Assembly: GCA_963930655.1 (NCBI GenBank)
Contig: OZ005604.1
Coordinates: 16,998,001-17,062,000 of the forward strand
Length of the DNA stretch: 64,000 bases
Direction of reading: 5' to 3'
Source of the DNA: Myrica gale
Lineage: Eukaryota > Streptophyta > Magnoliopsida > Fagales > Myricaceae
In this document: piece after piece, positions 21,687 to 34,630 of the stretch
Layout of the letters: each line of letters starts with the position of its first letter
Position numbering within the stretch: the first letter of the stretch is position 1
Made by a program: the position numbers and the translations under genes
The notes under the pieces: generated by a model
Seen by the model: the letters and a program-made list of their open reading frames with translations, nothing else
Database searches by the model: none
What the model was told of the DNA's origin: nothing

Positions 21687-21850
21687 CTGTACTCAAGGTA
21701 GCAAACGTGTTGGTTTGATTTTTCAATATAGCATCTACCACCACAGCCATTTTCAAGGAATCAAGTAGTTTTAACTTATAGTGGCATAGATATATATTAT
21801 TGAACTCCTGTATAATGTTTAAGAAATAGATTACTGAACCCATCATCTGT

Positions 21851-21893
21851 GAGAGAGAGAGAGAGAGTGAGAGAGAGATAGAGAGAGAGAGAG
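21851..21893 (-). repeat. CT-rich microsatellite upstream of the distal syntaxin exon
   Basis: On the plus strand an interrupted (GA)n run; on the transcribed strand a CU-rich tract 165-207 bases upstream of the distal exon's acceptor. Such tracts can bind polypyrimidine-tract proteins, so an effect on choice of the terminal exon is possible but not shown. Confidence 0.8.
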
Positions 21894-22493
21894 TCTACTA
21901 TAACCCTAAAGGAGAGGAAAATAGCAGCAAGAAATAAATATATATTCCAATCTTAAGCTCGGAGGTTGGAACAACGTCAATGCCATGTAGTGATCAGAGA
22001 TTCAGGTGCAGAAAGCTGGGGAAATGCCGTATTGGTGAGAGGCCTTTCAGTCTTTCCATGATCAGCGACTATGGCCCCAAGTCTCTGTTTCGACTATTTT
22101 CCTTTGCTGCTGAAACTGAATAAGTTTTGGGGAAGAAGAAACACTATTCACTCATTGTCTTTCCTTTACCTTACGACTGTCATGTTGATACCTCCAGTGT
22201 TCAGAAAGGTCACTAGACACTTTTCTATAAGGCATGGCAAATTTAATTACTACAATCAACACATAAGTACGTATAGCTAGTTGATTGATGAGCTTGAAAA
22301 AAGAAATTACAACCAAAATGGGGAAGGAGGATACTTTCAGAATAGAAAAAACAATCAAATTTTCTTTTTGTTCTAGGCAAATGTAACTAATCACGGACCC
22401 AAAAGTCCAATAATATGCTAAATTCAAAGATTTGGAAGCCAATCCGTCTACAGGCCGAAGCCAAGAGCAATCACTGGAAACAATACAGATTAG

Positions 22494-22880
22494 GGTACGT
22501 TTGTTTGGCTAAAATTTTTAGAATTTGAATTTAATTTTTAGAATTTATTATTCTAACATTACTCGTACATATATATCAATACAATTCAACATTACTTTTT
22601 TTTTACACATTAATATAACTCAACAATTTTTACACGCATGTCAACAAAATTACTGGTAAAGTTTTCACACTATTGTTAAATTTTTCTCAAATGAAATAGA
22701 GAACGCCAACCAAGAGCGGAGATAATGTTAATGGTAAAGTTCCACATAGGAATGCAGATACAACTCCAACGCGGTACACGTATAAGAAGCAGCAATGCAC
22801 TAACACGTGATCCTTTTTTTTTAATCTAATTTTATTCCACTTTAAAAACACACTAAAGTGAGACCCAAACAAAATAACGA
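22494..22880. mobile_element. Possible MITE inside the isoform-specific intron
   Basis: The segment starts GGGTACGTTTGTTTGG and ends with an imperfect inverse (CCCAAACAAAATAACG). The inside is AT-rich and non-coding. No clean target duplication was found. It lies between the two alternative last exons of the syntaxin gene. Confidence 0.35.
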
Positions 22881-23252
22881 CCTGGCCGTATGAAATTTGG
22901 GGGCCTAAATTAACGGGTTATTATTTTCGTTGTAGAGAACAATAAAAGAGATATTACGAGAAACAGTTTTAAAAAAAAAAATAGTCAAGTGTCACACATC
23001 GGTAGCCTAACAAAGCAAATCAAGAAGCTTGATGTTTTCACGCTTTCAATCCATAAAGACAACTGTTTGACGAGTTCCAAATCCTCCATACAGAAAGCAC
23101 AACACCAACATCAAACAAATAAATGAATGAACAAATAAAAGCCACGCCAAAGAGGGTAAGAAACACTACTAGGACAGCCGGACTAAAATTCGGGATAGTT
23201 TGGAATCCAACTCTCCTATGGCACTAGATGGACAGAAGGTACAGTGGCAGAC

Positions 23253-26200
23253 TCAAGCACCCTTGTTACTCTTCCAAGGTTGGATGACACCGACAACTAC
23301 AACGGCTATTATTACTAAGAGAATAATGATAGCAATGCACATCCATTTTCGGGAGTTCTTCTGGAGTTTCTTTGCGTTTTGAAGTACACTTGTCCCTCTT
23401 TGGACATGTTCGACTGCAGTTGTGACCTGGACAAGATTCCCATTAACACATGGTGCCAAGCAATGCATTATGCGTTTGTATGCACGGAACCACATTCTCA
23501 ATGACGTCAACGTAGAAGCAAACCTGATTTTCAATGTTGTCTAAGATCTCTCCTTGAGCCTCCACTAAAACCGCCATATCAAGGTAAATCTGTCAAGACA
23601 TCTCAAAGTTATAGTAGACATCTGATTTCCAGTAGCATAAACTTAAGGTCGCTATAGATATACCTGATGTAAGTCAAGCAGCTTTTTCTCAATTTCTTTC
23701 ACAGCATCATGCCTCTCCTGAATTTCTTCAACGGTATTGAGCACCTGCAACCGTGGCCCAAAGCAAACTTACCATCATATCTAGTTTTGGACATGCCCTA
23801 CACATTACATAAAGTAAAATGCTGCCAAGTTGGCAGCAGCAAATTCTCCTTTTCCCTGGATTTAAGTACCACGTACATCAATTTGTTCAGTTCCCAAAGT
23901 TATGAAGACTGACAAGGTAGATGGGATAATTTTCAAGCCCGGCAAATGATCAAATATATTGTTGGGAGGTTGGGGGGACGAGGGTGGGGAAGAGAGATCG
24001 CATGTTCAAGCCCCCCTTTCAATCTGATTTTCTTTGGAGTCCTCCACGAGACCATTGATGAAACAATTAAGAGAACATATATATATTTTTTGATAATTAA
24101 TTAAGAGAACATATAATGAATGCAATTGAACACACAGTTTGTACTTATAAAAAAAAATTGAACACAGTTTGCAGTGGCAAGCAGATAATCATGGAACAGG
24201 GCATGAGAGGAAAGATCATTGACTTGAGACCTAAAATAATCTGGGTGGTAGATATTAGTAACATCGATCAGAAAAGGGTACTAAACTCTCTGCTGTTATA
24301 TTTGCCATGACAACTTAAATACTATACCAGGAAAACACACCGCTAATTCTATCACTGTTGAGCAGCAAGAAAAAGCTGCACAAGAAAATGTGCTCCATTG
24401 CTCCATCATGACTAGTATGGATTACCTATCAATAAGCTTGTTTTTAAAAAAAAAAAACAGAAGCAAAAGACAACTTCAAATAATGCTTGCGAGTTGGGGG
24501 CTAAACCCAATGAAGTGGAAAACCATTGGGAACTGTAAAGTATATATCATAAGGATAAGAAGCCAACCTGTCCTCGTCCCATTTCTTGAATTGCCTTCTG
24601 GAAGATTTGCTCACTATTTCCAGTTTCTATCAGATGGTCAATTGTCTAAAAGCAGCAATTAAATTTGCCCAATTAGAAAGGTGTTGACGTTTTTCAATTG
24701 CCAAATTACAATACAAGGATTCAAGCACACCTCATCATCTGGTCTGGTTCCCGTCACTGCTCAATCAAATCATAAAAGCATAAACATGAATAAATACTGG
24801 ATCACCAAATAAAAAAAGAAAAATGATAGAAGTAAAACATCATGGCATTTCTAACCTGTAACAACTCTTCTCTCCACAACCTCACGATATTCATCATGGA
24901 TTCTCTGCCTTAGGGTCTGAATATAATAAAGAGATGAGAAGATGAGAGTGGAAACTAAATCCAACAGTAACAAGCATAATGTGTAGATATACCTGAAACT
25001 CTGTCATTAGCGCCTTGAACTTTTTCATCAAAGCACTGCCATAGATTATTAGTTCATGTATCAAGTTTCTATATTATTATTTGAAAGAAAAAACTTAAGC
25101 AGCAGACTAAGATTTAGAGATTTGCACTCGCGGCGAACTTTGTCATGTTCATCCTTGCTCGGTCTACAGCTGTTCCCTTTTCACAACCAGGCTTTTGTCG
25201 ATTGACAATGTTCTGGAAAGAGCAAGAAGTGAGTACATGAACCTGAAAGAGGGTAATTACCCTCACAAAAAACTATCATATCAGGTGCAACTGAGAAAAC
25301 CATTACATCTCTACTAATCACTTCTAGTTTCCCTTTGACACTTCGTGCAATCTTTCCCACTTCATCAATATCTTTCTCCATCCTCTTCTTAATAGCTGAA
25401 TAGTGTTGAACAGTAAGTATTATTAAAAGCACAATCTACAATGGGCATAGAATTGAATAATAAGCTCAAGAATCTAAAACACATACTCTAAACTGGAAAA
25501 CTTTAAACATCTCAAAACATTCTTAAGAGTGAAACCGAATGAATTGGCCAAGTCTATCGTAAATTACTCCAAAAATAATCTGCCTCTTCCCTATTTCTTC
25601 TTTTGTCACTATTGCCAAGGCTTCTAAAGTTAGGCAGTCCATCTTTCGGCAACATTGAATGAATACTGTTGATAACCAAATTAAGTGATTCGCCACTTAG
25701 CCATGAAACACTAAGCTCCAAATAGAAGCCTTACAACTGCAAAGGACAAGGATAAGTAATTACCTTTCATGGTGGATGCTTTTGTAACAGACTTGGACTC
25801 CTCGTTAGCATCCTGTAAGAAAGTCCACATTTACTGTTGTAAAAATACTGTGGTCCATAATCAAAATCTCCAATTGCCTACTTTATTTCAACCTCAAAGA
25901 AAAGGTTTGATGCTTTGTTTGTATTCTGATAACTACTAGCAAAATGGTCTATAAATGTGGCATTGATGGCATAGAAACATGAAACTAATGTTACATGTTT
26001 TAATTGTCAACAGAAGCTGGTGCAACACTTCTAAAATTCTGAACCAGATTAGACGAGTGTGCCAATTGGACCATAAATCATCCCTGTGGCCAACGAGGTG
26101 CAAAGCCAGTTTCGAGAGCTAAAATTTAGTGTAACTAATAACCTGAATTTTGAAAGTAACCAACACCATCTGCAGTTAATTAAACTTGTTTCTGAATTCA

Positions 26201-27610
26201 TCTTATCCTTTTTGCCCCACACTTAAGTGAAAACTTAAAGAACTGAAATGGATGCTTCCATAGGGGTTCCCAGCTTGACCTGTGCTTTGAATGACAAAGG
26301 TTAGGTGCTAACAGAATTCCTACAAGGAGACATAGAGATGAAGGACTAAAACTAAATAATTTCTGTTCTACATCAAGATAACTAAAACACTTTGCACCTG
26401 TATAAACCCAGCACATGCAATAGATTAACTAAGCAAAGGCAATAAACTCTAAATCAGATCCCATTTCCTGAAACATTGCTTATGAACATCTCAATGGAAA
26501 ACAATAATAGCATTTAGCCCTGGATGAGAATCAACATACCTTTAGTTGTTTAAGAAGCTTGGAGACCTTCTCCACCTGCTTCTCAACCTCTTCTACCTAA
26601 TAACAAACAATTTGGGAGAAGTAGCTTGTTAGAAATTAAAAGCTAACTACAGACAACAGTTCTAGATTGTTTTTTTACTTCTCCTGTGAAGATAGCCAAA
26701 ATTAGAAAGAGCATTGATCTGATTTATCTTCCACCTCCTCACTAATATAAACTCCCCAACATGATATGTTTTTCCCATTCACATATAAGCTTTGCAGAAG
26801 AAAATAGAACATTGTATATAGGATATACCTGTTTGTTGAAAACTTCCATTCCCATATCAGAGTTGCTTACAGGAACACGTGTCCCCATTTCGATATCATC
26901 TTCTCTCGAAGGCTGACCTTTGTCATCACTAATAAATGAATCCTACAACCATTGCGAAATCACACAAAATAAGATCTCTTTAACATATGGGCTGAGAGAA
27001 CAATAACCATTTATCTATCTTCGAATCCACAATGAAACAACCAGGGAAAAAAATTCAAACCATTTCCAACTTGAGCAATCTCTCCACTACAAATTCTATC
27101 AATTTCTGAATATTTTTTTTTCTAAGCATCTGAATCTGTTGTCAATATTGTGTCAAATAAATCACTAATGAACGTTACACTATTGAGAAGAGTAGCGTTA
27201 GCTCATTTTTGGTTGCCAATTCGTGTTAGCAAAATATAAATAAAAAGAATAACCACTTAAATCAAAGAAGTGAGTTTGGAAGGCATCTAGGCGAAACAAT
27301 CACAACTGGGTGTTTCCTGAAAGGCCCCAATTTTCACCGAAATCACACAAGAAAACAGCAGATCACAAATTAATTATCATTAACAGAGCGCTAAATCCAA
27401 CTAAGAATAAACCAATCCAGCCGCTATAAGGAGACCGAGAAATCGAACCCCCAAATAGCAAAGTAACCACTTTTACATCCCATTTAATTGACATGAATCT
27501 CTAACTCCAAGGAACTGATATCAATCCACCACTACAGCAAAACAATCACACAAACACAGATGACAAAAGTCGGAAAGCTAAAATCAACGTACCGCGAGTA
27601 GGTCGTTCAT
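23253..27610 (-). CDS. SYP132: SYP132/SYP13II-type plasma-membrane syntaxin (Qa-SNARE), 13 exons, 309 aa
   Basis: Qa-SNARE that pairs with SNAP- and VAMP-type partners to fuse secretory vesicles with the plasma membrane. Exons on the minus strand: 27610-27593, 26942-26829, 26596-26540, 25812-25764, 25395-25307, 25212-25139, 25035-24993, 24916-24856, 24756-24731, 24645-24568, 23744-23664, 23589-23524, 23426-23253. All have GT-AG borders and phases fit, giving 309 residues. The start MNDLLADSF and the acidic [12 protein letters not shown] are typical of SYP13. The Habc bundle spans about residues 40-160, with [19 protein letters not shown] and [10 protein letters not shown]. The SNARE motif has its central glutamine near residue 242 (LVEAQGE). 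The last exon ends [11 protein letters not shown] with a membrane anchor and KPW-like tail. The DVG...[15 protein letters not shown] N-terminus resembles Medicago SYP13II rather than SYP13I. A second last exon lies at 21528-21686. Confidence 0.95.
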
Positions 27611-28232
27611 GTTGGAAATCACAGAGGAGAGAGAGTGAGAGCAAGAAGATGTACAAGGAAAAGGAAAGCCGGAGGAAATAGTAGGAGAGCTCTGGAGTCG
27701 TATTATAATAATATGGCTACGACGCTATGTTGGTTGGTTGGCCGTTGGTACTGGGAAAGACCAAAACGACAGGCAGACAATCCATTCATGCATATAAAAA
27801 GGCGTTCACAATATTTCCTTTACCCTGAAAGGGTTTTTTTGCATAGAAAAATAAAACAGATAGAACAAAATATGTGTTCAGGATTTCCTTTTTTTTGTTT
27901 TTTGTTTTTTGTTTTCACTTATACATATGGAAAGAAAATTCAGGAGAGACGCCTCTTGATATAAGTCATGAATTCTCGGATTGAAAAGAAAAAGGAAAGT
28001 GAAGTTAATTATTCCCAAATTTTGGGGGACCAAATATTCATTAGAGGCACACTTATGCTTCGAATACTCTCTAAAGCATTTCCAATTCAAAATTTCCACG
28101 AAATCTATAGAAGACTTCATACGAAGGAGGGAAAAAATATACATAGGAACACATGATTACTGCACGAAGTACAGGAAAATATACAAAAAAAAAAATACGA
28201 CAAAAATTTACATTGTGGCAGTTGAAATGACC
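27611..28232. other. Syntaxin 5' leader and promoter region
   Basis: Immediately upstream of the start codon is a GA-rich leader on the plus strand (CT-rich on the transcribed strand). Promoter sequence should follow to about 28232, but no confident TATA box was assigned. No other gene was recognised. Confidence 0.4.
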
Positions 28233-28240
28233 GTCCACAT

Positions 28241-29829
28241 AAGTGGCGGAGCCAGAAACCCAATCAATGGGGGGCAAACTCTTAAGAAAAAATGACAAAA
28301 AAATTTTTTCTACGTAAGGCAAAAAAATGTCTTAACATTATAAATATAAAAAAGGACTAAAAATACTAAAAAAAATTGAAATACACGTACCGTACTATTT
28401 GCTGATACTGAAATGTGACATTAAAAATTAAATTCTGTTGTTCAAGATACCAATAGAGCACCAACTAATCACACAAACAAAGTATTTATATATATATATT
28501 CTTTATAAAACAAAACACATAAATGAAACAAAGTATTTTCAGCAATATAACTCTTTACTTCCATAAATGAAGTGCTTACTTTTGTTGCCAGAAAGGATGT
28601 GCCCTATGCTCAAAAAATCCTGCTGAATTTGTTGGGATCTGTAAAAAGAAAACACAACACATAAATGAGAAAAATAAACAATTACTGTGTTTCTATTATT
28701 CTTGAAAGAAACAATAGCAAAACGAAGCATATTGGAAAAAGAAGCCAAAGGATCTAAAGTTAAAAAAGAATACAAGTTCCAAGGGCATAAAGATACTTCT
28801 CACCCTTGCTATAACTGTTTTTTAGTGTGACAGTACTATTGAACACGAGCTTTTCAAGAGTGGAATCTCTATCAACAATAAAATAACCCGAAATTGCAAG
28901 GTGTAATACATACTTGGTAAATGATAATAGAAAAAAATTTAGACAAAAAGTTCAATTTTAACATCCAAATAACTATTCTACTCTCCTTACAAAATTAGAA
29001 AACAAAAAAATCGTAGTTCAAAATGCCCATTACCTGGCTAAATCAATGGCTAAAATTTTAAAGAAATATATCTATAACTTGATCCAAACGTCACAAATTA
29101 CAATGGAAAAGAAGTTTCACCTTTAGAGAAAGACAATTAAAAACAATTTAATCTCATGAGCTATGAAAAATCAGGCCTAAACAAACAAAAGAGAGATGAA
29201 AATGAGTCTTACCTCAACTTTGAATTTTAATAAAATGTGGAGAAGTCAGACATGTAAAATTAGATGATGATAGTGACAATAAAATGATATAACCAATGAT
29301 TCTCTAGTAGGTAAAGATAGACACGCAACACACTTGAATAATTGAATTATCACTTATCCAACAAGAGCACACCACCCTTTTTCTCAGCATTTGTGATATC
29401 CAAATTCTCAACCAAGTCCAACATAAAAGGCAAAAGAACAAAAAGAAAAGCAGCACTAGAATAGCGAAAACATCTATTTCAAGGATTACAACACACAACG
29501 ATTATCAAGACTCAGGAAAAGTATAAGAAATATTCGTCGCAAAATTCACGACAACGTCAACAAGTTAAGGTAGGATTTTAAGTTTTGACACAAATAAATA
29601 TATCTTTGCTTATTCTTTTAGTTTGATTTTGAGGTACTAGATTGCTTAGGCCTTAATTAAGGGGGGCGGGCTGATTCATCTAGGCAGGCAAAGGGGGCAA
29701 GTTTAATTTTTAGTTGGCTATGGGGGGCAAACCTAATAAAAAAAATAAAAAAATGTCATGTAAAAATTTTTTTGGGGGGAGCCAACCAGGGCAATGGCCT
29801 CGGTTCGCCCCCCCCTCCCTCCGCCTGTG
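28241..29829. mobile_element. Non-autonomous hAT element
   Basis: A 1,589-bp element flanked by a perfect 8-bp target duplication GTCCACAT at 28233-28240 and 29830-29837. The left end AAGTGGCGGAGCCAG is nearly identical to the right end of the TTF-type hAT element at 15972-18822, and the GGGGGGCAAACT stretch that follows is also shared. The right end (complement CACAGGCGGAGGGAGG) is more diverged. The inside is A/T-rich with no transposase remains, so it looks like a deletion derivative or parasite of the TTF-type hAT family. Confidence 0.85.
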
Positions 29830-29837
29830 GTCCACAT

Positions 29838-32800
29838 GTCATATTTTCAGGGACAAAATATACATTGTGCACCCTCCTACCAATTATTATTTTTATCACG
29901 TATATGTATAAGTTATTAATTTTATATATTTTCTATTAAAATTTTTCGTCAAAATAATTAAAAGATGCAATGTGATAAAAAAAAAAAATTTAAATACACG
30001 CACACGAAACTCAACCGCACTTGAAGGCGCAATTCGTAGTAGAAAACAAGAAAACTTGTCATTGAAGATCTTCCAGTGCGCATAGATCTCGCATAGGGGT
30101 CAGATCAAATAAAATTGATTTGGGAGTGGAGTTCTGCTTAGAAATTTTTGAATTATCTTCAATTTTCTAAAAACAAAAAATAAAATTATTTATATTTTAA
30201 GGATAAATATAAAATTTGTCCATATGTGGTTAACGTGAAAATCAAATAAATCTTTTAAACAGAACCGTCTCTAATATAAATGGGGCCTAAGGTGAAATTA
30301 TAAAAAAAAATCTTTTATAATAAATAATAAATTATTATATTAAAATATAAAATATCAATAAATTTTATTTTACAATTATTCTTCTTACTTTTTGAGATGC
30401 AAAATTATTTATCAAAGTTTTGTATTCAAGATCTGTCAATAGATCATTTCAATTGATAATATAGCTAATATATTTAATCTTTCTTGCTTCATAGTAGATC
30501 TTAGATATGGTTTTATTAGTTTCATTTTGAAAAACTTATTTCCACATTTTTGTTTTTGTTTTTGCTTTTACTTTTTATATCTTGATTCCTATTTTCTATC
30601 AACACAAACAGAAATTTAAAATAAAACTATACAGTATTCACCTTACTCTCAAATTCTCAAGGTAAAAAAGTGATAGCTCAATTTTTCATGTGGTATAGTT
30701 TTGAGACAAATTAGTCCCTCTGTCTAACTGTCAGGAGAGTGTTGTACATGTCACGTCAGCTTCATTCACGCGTTGACACGTGTTTTTTAACATTAGTATC
30801 CAAATCACGAGTGATATACTTCTTTTAGCTCGTAGAATTAGTCTGAGCCTAAACCTCAGACTTGATTGGTTCGATCCAGGACAGCTGCTGACGTGTTAAC
30901 GCGTAAATGGAAAGTGACATATACAACACTCTCTAGTTAAGTGGGTAACGACAGTTGGACGAATGTACTAATTCTTCTCAAAACTATACCACAAGGACTA
31001 TTTTGTTGAAAGTCATACCATATGGACTAATTGTCTCAAAACTATACCACAAGGACCATTTTGTTGAAATTCATACCACATGGACTATTTTGTAAAAGTC
31101 GGATACCACAGGGACCTGTACGGTAATTAAGCCTAAAACTACTTTAAAAGTTGAAAGATTAAAATAATAGAACAGGAAGAAGAGGGCTACTGTCGACTTT
31201 GAGATTTTGAAATTGAATCAACACTTGAAAGTTAGCTAGAAAGAAGGAAGATTATGACGTTCACAATAGAAAAATAACGAAAAATGGTGAAAAGAAGAGT
31301 GAAAGTAGGATATCAATTGAGAAGCCAGTTATAAAGAAGGAAGGGTAAGCGTTCAGATTTAAAGGGTTGCAGACAACTGCTGTGGGGGAGGGGAGGGGAG
31401 GGGAAGGGGGGTGCCATGGCACTCCAAAATTCTAAAAAATGTCCCATCGAATCATTTTTAGGCTCTTAAAAATTTGAAATATAAATTTTGGCCTTCAATA
31501 TTTAACAATAAGCTATCATTTTTAGTTTTGACAGATTTTAAAAACACATTTAATATGACTAAAAAAATTTAGATTCAACTTAAAATTTTTTAAAATTCAG
31601 ATTTTTTCTTAAAACTCCAACTTTTTAATAGTAAAAAGTTTTAAAAGTTAAAAATATATTTATTATTTTTTAAGAAATTAACATTTTAATCCTTAAATTT
31701 TGCCCCTTTTAACGGTTTGGTCCTTAAAAATTAAATTATAACAAAACAATTCTCAAACTATAATCACTCGACGAAACTATAGACAAAATTATAGTTACTT
31801 CAGGCTTTACTTGTTTAAAGGCATAACCTTCAACGTTGACAAATTTTCCAGAGTCGTCTGTAGGTAGATGAGCCCCGTTTTAGAATGAAGCAGTCATCTC
31901 TGAGCTCTGACCCTGGGATAGACAGGCCATAACCCTCTCCACACCACAAACCTCTTCATCCCTCTCCACCTTTCCCGGGAAACAAACGAAAGAGAAAACC
32001 GGTCCTTTTCGTAAAATCCTAACCCCAATCCATGCTTAACCACGTTCAACAATGGAAGAACTCCGTCCATTTCCCAACAAGAACCCGAATTCTTTTTAAT
32101 AAATTTTTAAATATTTTTGTAATTTTTGTCTGTGTTTCGATCATTTCTCAAGTTTTTTCGTTTAACTTAACGACTGAGTTAGACGGAGGGCGTACTTTGA
32201 TGTTTTGGAAATTTAGGGGATGTAAAAATCATTTTTGATAGTTAATGGGCGACATTAATTTTTGCTCATAATTAAGAGGCAAACTATGAAATTACTCCTT
32301 TATTTAATTTCTGCACTAATTTTTTAGACAAATTTTATATTTATCCCTATATTACTTCATCTAGAAGTTTGAATCAATGAGTTTTCTCTTTGTTGGTTAA
32401 GAAGAACTAGCTAGAGTAGTCATAAAGTCAGCTGTTCAATGGAATAATTTAACTCACGCCCAATCTTTTGAACAAGATCAAGATCGTGCGGCCGTACGTC
32501 ATCCATTTTTGGGAGGATGATTCATATTTTTCTACCTGAATTACAGGAGGTATCTAGAATCTTACGTTGCCAATTTTTATTCGTACATGCTATGATTATC
32601 TCTTTTAAAAAAATTAGTGAAATCCTGGTCCAGAAATTTATAAACGCTGCTATTAATGGAATATTAACTTCCATTAATGCTTAGCATAGTCTAGGGTGAA
32701 GGACCATGGACCATGCAAGTTGCTCCGCTTGGTCATGAATCGAGGAGTTACTGCTATGTTCGTCATGATTCATAAGATTGTTTTTTAGGATTTTTGTTGA

Positions 32801-33500
32801 GTTTAAATACTCCTTCCATTTTAATTATCTTTTGACAACAAAGCTTCCTGAATTTTTAATTTCCATAAAAAGCTTTGTAATTTTTTTATTGTTTATAATC
32901 AACTACTTACGTCGGATTATATATATATATAATCCAAAGAACACACTCTCCAGGGTACATGCACTCCACAGAAAATCGACACCCAATCAACCAAGCAATC
33001 TACACCACATCAGACTGCAAAACAACAGCATAAAGAGAAGTGCACACTACAAGAGAGCACCCAACACAACATAAAGCAATCTACACCACTACAAGAGAGC
33101 ACCCAACATCATATAGAGCACCCAACGTCAAGGAGAGAGCTAAACAATCAAACATAAGTCATATGTATTGGAATAGATAAAGAAAGCTAATTCAAGATCA
33201 TTAGGAAATTCATCAATCTTCTCAACAAAGTGATAAACATCACAAACACAAATGTGATAGTGGCTTTATATATATATATATATATATATATTTTATCTGT
33301 TAATTTAGAAGATTGTTGAACTTATCTGTTACAATACCATGGATAGGTAGCAGGAGATGATCTGGACGATATTAGTCCATTAAAATTCCTACCCTTCGGA
33401 TTCTTGGTTAATTATCCTAATTCTTTACAATTTTTTTTTTCTGTTTTACCTGTCTTATAATTATTTTAGGTCCCACATTTCACTCAAACTACCGTACGTT
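29838..33500. other. Long intergenic stretch with a fold-back repeat
   Basis: No gene was recognised. About 30690-31110 holds an inverted-repeat element with tandem end units (separate entry). The 31385-31410 region is a short GGGGA-rich purine tract. The rest is AT-rich sequence without detectable ends or coding likeness. Confidence 0.45.
30690..31110. repeat. Fold-back repeat with tandemly repeated right end
   Basis: The left arm (GGTATAGTTTTGAGACAAATT, then TAACTGTC and GAGTGTTGTA) reappears inverted around 30920-30995. To the right, two to three copies of a unit of about 60 bp starting CAAAACTATACCACAAGGAC follow in tandem. No target duplication was fixed, so the superfamily is unknown. 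This is a common kind of dispersed plant MITE. Confidence 0.55.
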
Positions 33501-33514
33501 TCTGCGCTCCCACG

Positions 33515-33524
33515 TATATATAAG
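33515..33524 (+). promoter_or_regulatory. Candidate TATA box of the LEA2 gene
   Basis: A TATATATAAG motif preceded by an ACGT core lies about 250 bases upstream of the LEA2/NHL start codon. Motif and position are the only support. Confidence 0.4.
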
Positions 33525-34630
33525 TCTCAATAAGGATTCAACTTTCACGTCCAGTGCAGATGGAACAAAATCAATTTTCTTGAATGAGATCAGCATAACG
33601 TACCCACGTTTCCCTGTCCACCTAGCTAAATACCCCTTAAATGCCTCCACTGGCCAACAGTACCCTCATTTCAGTCTCCCAAGCTTAGTTAGAGTCATCT
33701 TAGCCTCCATCAATATATATCTTCCGAGACCTTCCCTTGTTGCAAGATCACTTTAGCCAGCTGTGAACATGGTTGCGGGCAAAACTTCCCGTGGAGGTCT
33801 CAAACTATGCTGTGTTGTAACAGCAGTGATCCTGGTGATCATTGCCGTTGTTGTCGTAGCCCTGGGGTTCACCATCTTCAAACCTACACTACAAAAAAAA
33901 TGACCTATAGCAGCGGTTTACGCTGCTATAGGTCAAAAAAACCACTGCTATACGTTATAGCAGCGGTCGCGACCGGCGCTATAGCTCCGTCGGCATAGAT
34001 CTATCGCGGCGGTTTCGGTGACCGCTGGTGAAGACATCGGGTCTATAGTGGCGGTCACGTAGCAGCGGTCGGAACCGCCGCTATAAACCCGAGCGCAGTT
34101 GCGCTGAAGGTCTGTAGCGGCGGTCACTACAGACCTAATATGACCGCTGCTATAGGTCTATAGCGGCGGTCATGTTCAACCTATAGCCGCGATCGGTGAC
34201 CGCCGCTATAGGTTTGCAGGGTCAAAAAAAAATTTCCTCAGAAAAAATCTCATTTCAAACTCCAAAAACAGATTATTTTGTCCATATAGACCTATAGCAG
34301 CGTAAACCAAGAATCCGAAGGGTAGAAAAAAAATCATACACATAAATTGACTGGGAAAAGCATACTATGACCTGATGACTTCAAAAGCAAGAGTAACATA
34401 GGAAACAAAAAAAACAAAGGAAAAATGGTACTAGGAGAAATAAGAAACATGAAACTCATTGTCGGAAGAATTGGAACAAGACCATAGTGTTAGTTGTGAC
34501 AAGATACTCATATTTTGAATGCCCATTAGAATAAGCATTAGCCTCCGCATCTATTTTCAGGTGAATAAAATCCCAAACAATAAATTACACTTGAATATAA
34601 TATATACAAAAGTGAAAGACCTATAAATAC

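Noticed and set aside
33807..33998. Plus-strand frame with Cys-rich residues at the LEA2/CACTA border
   Set aside because: It is an out-of-frame reading across the insertion point; the LEA2 frame explains the sequence.
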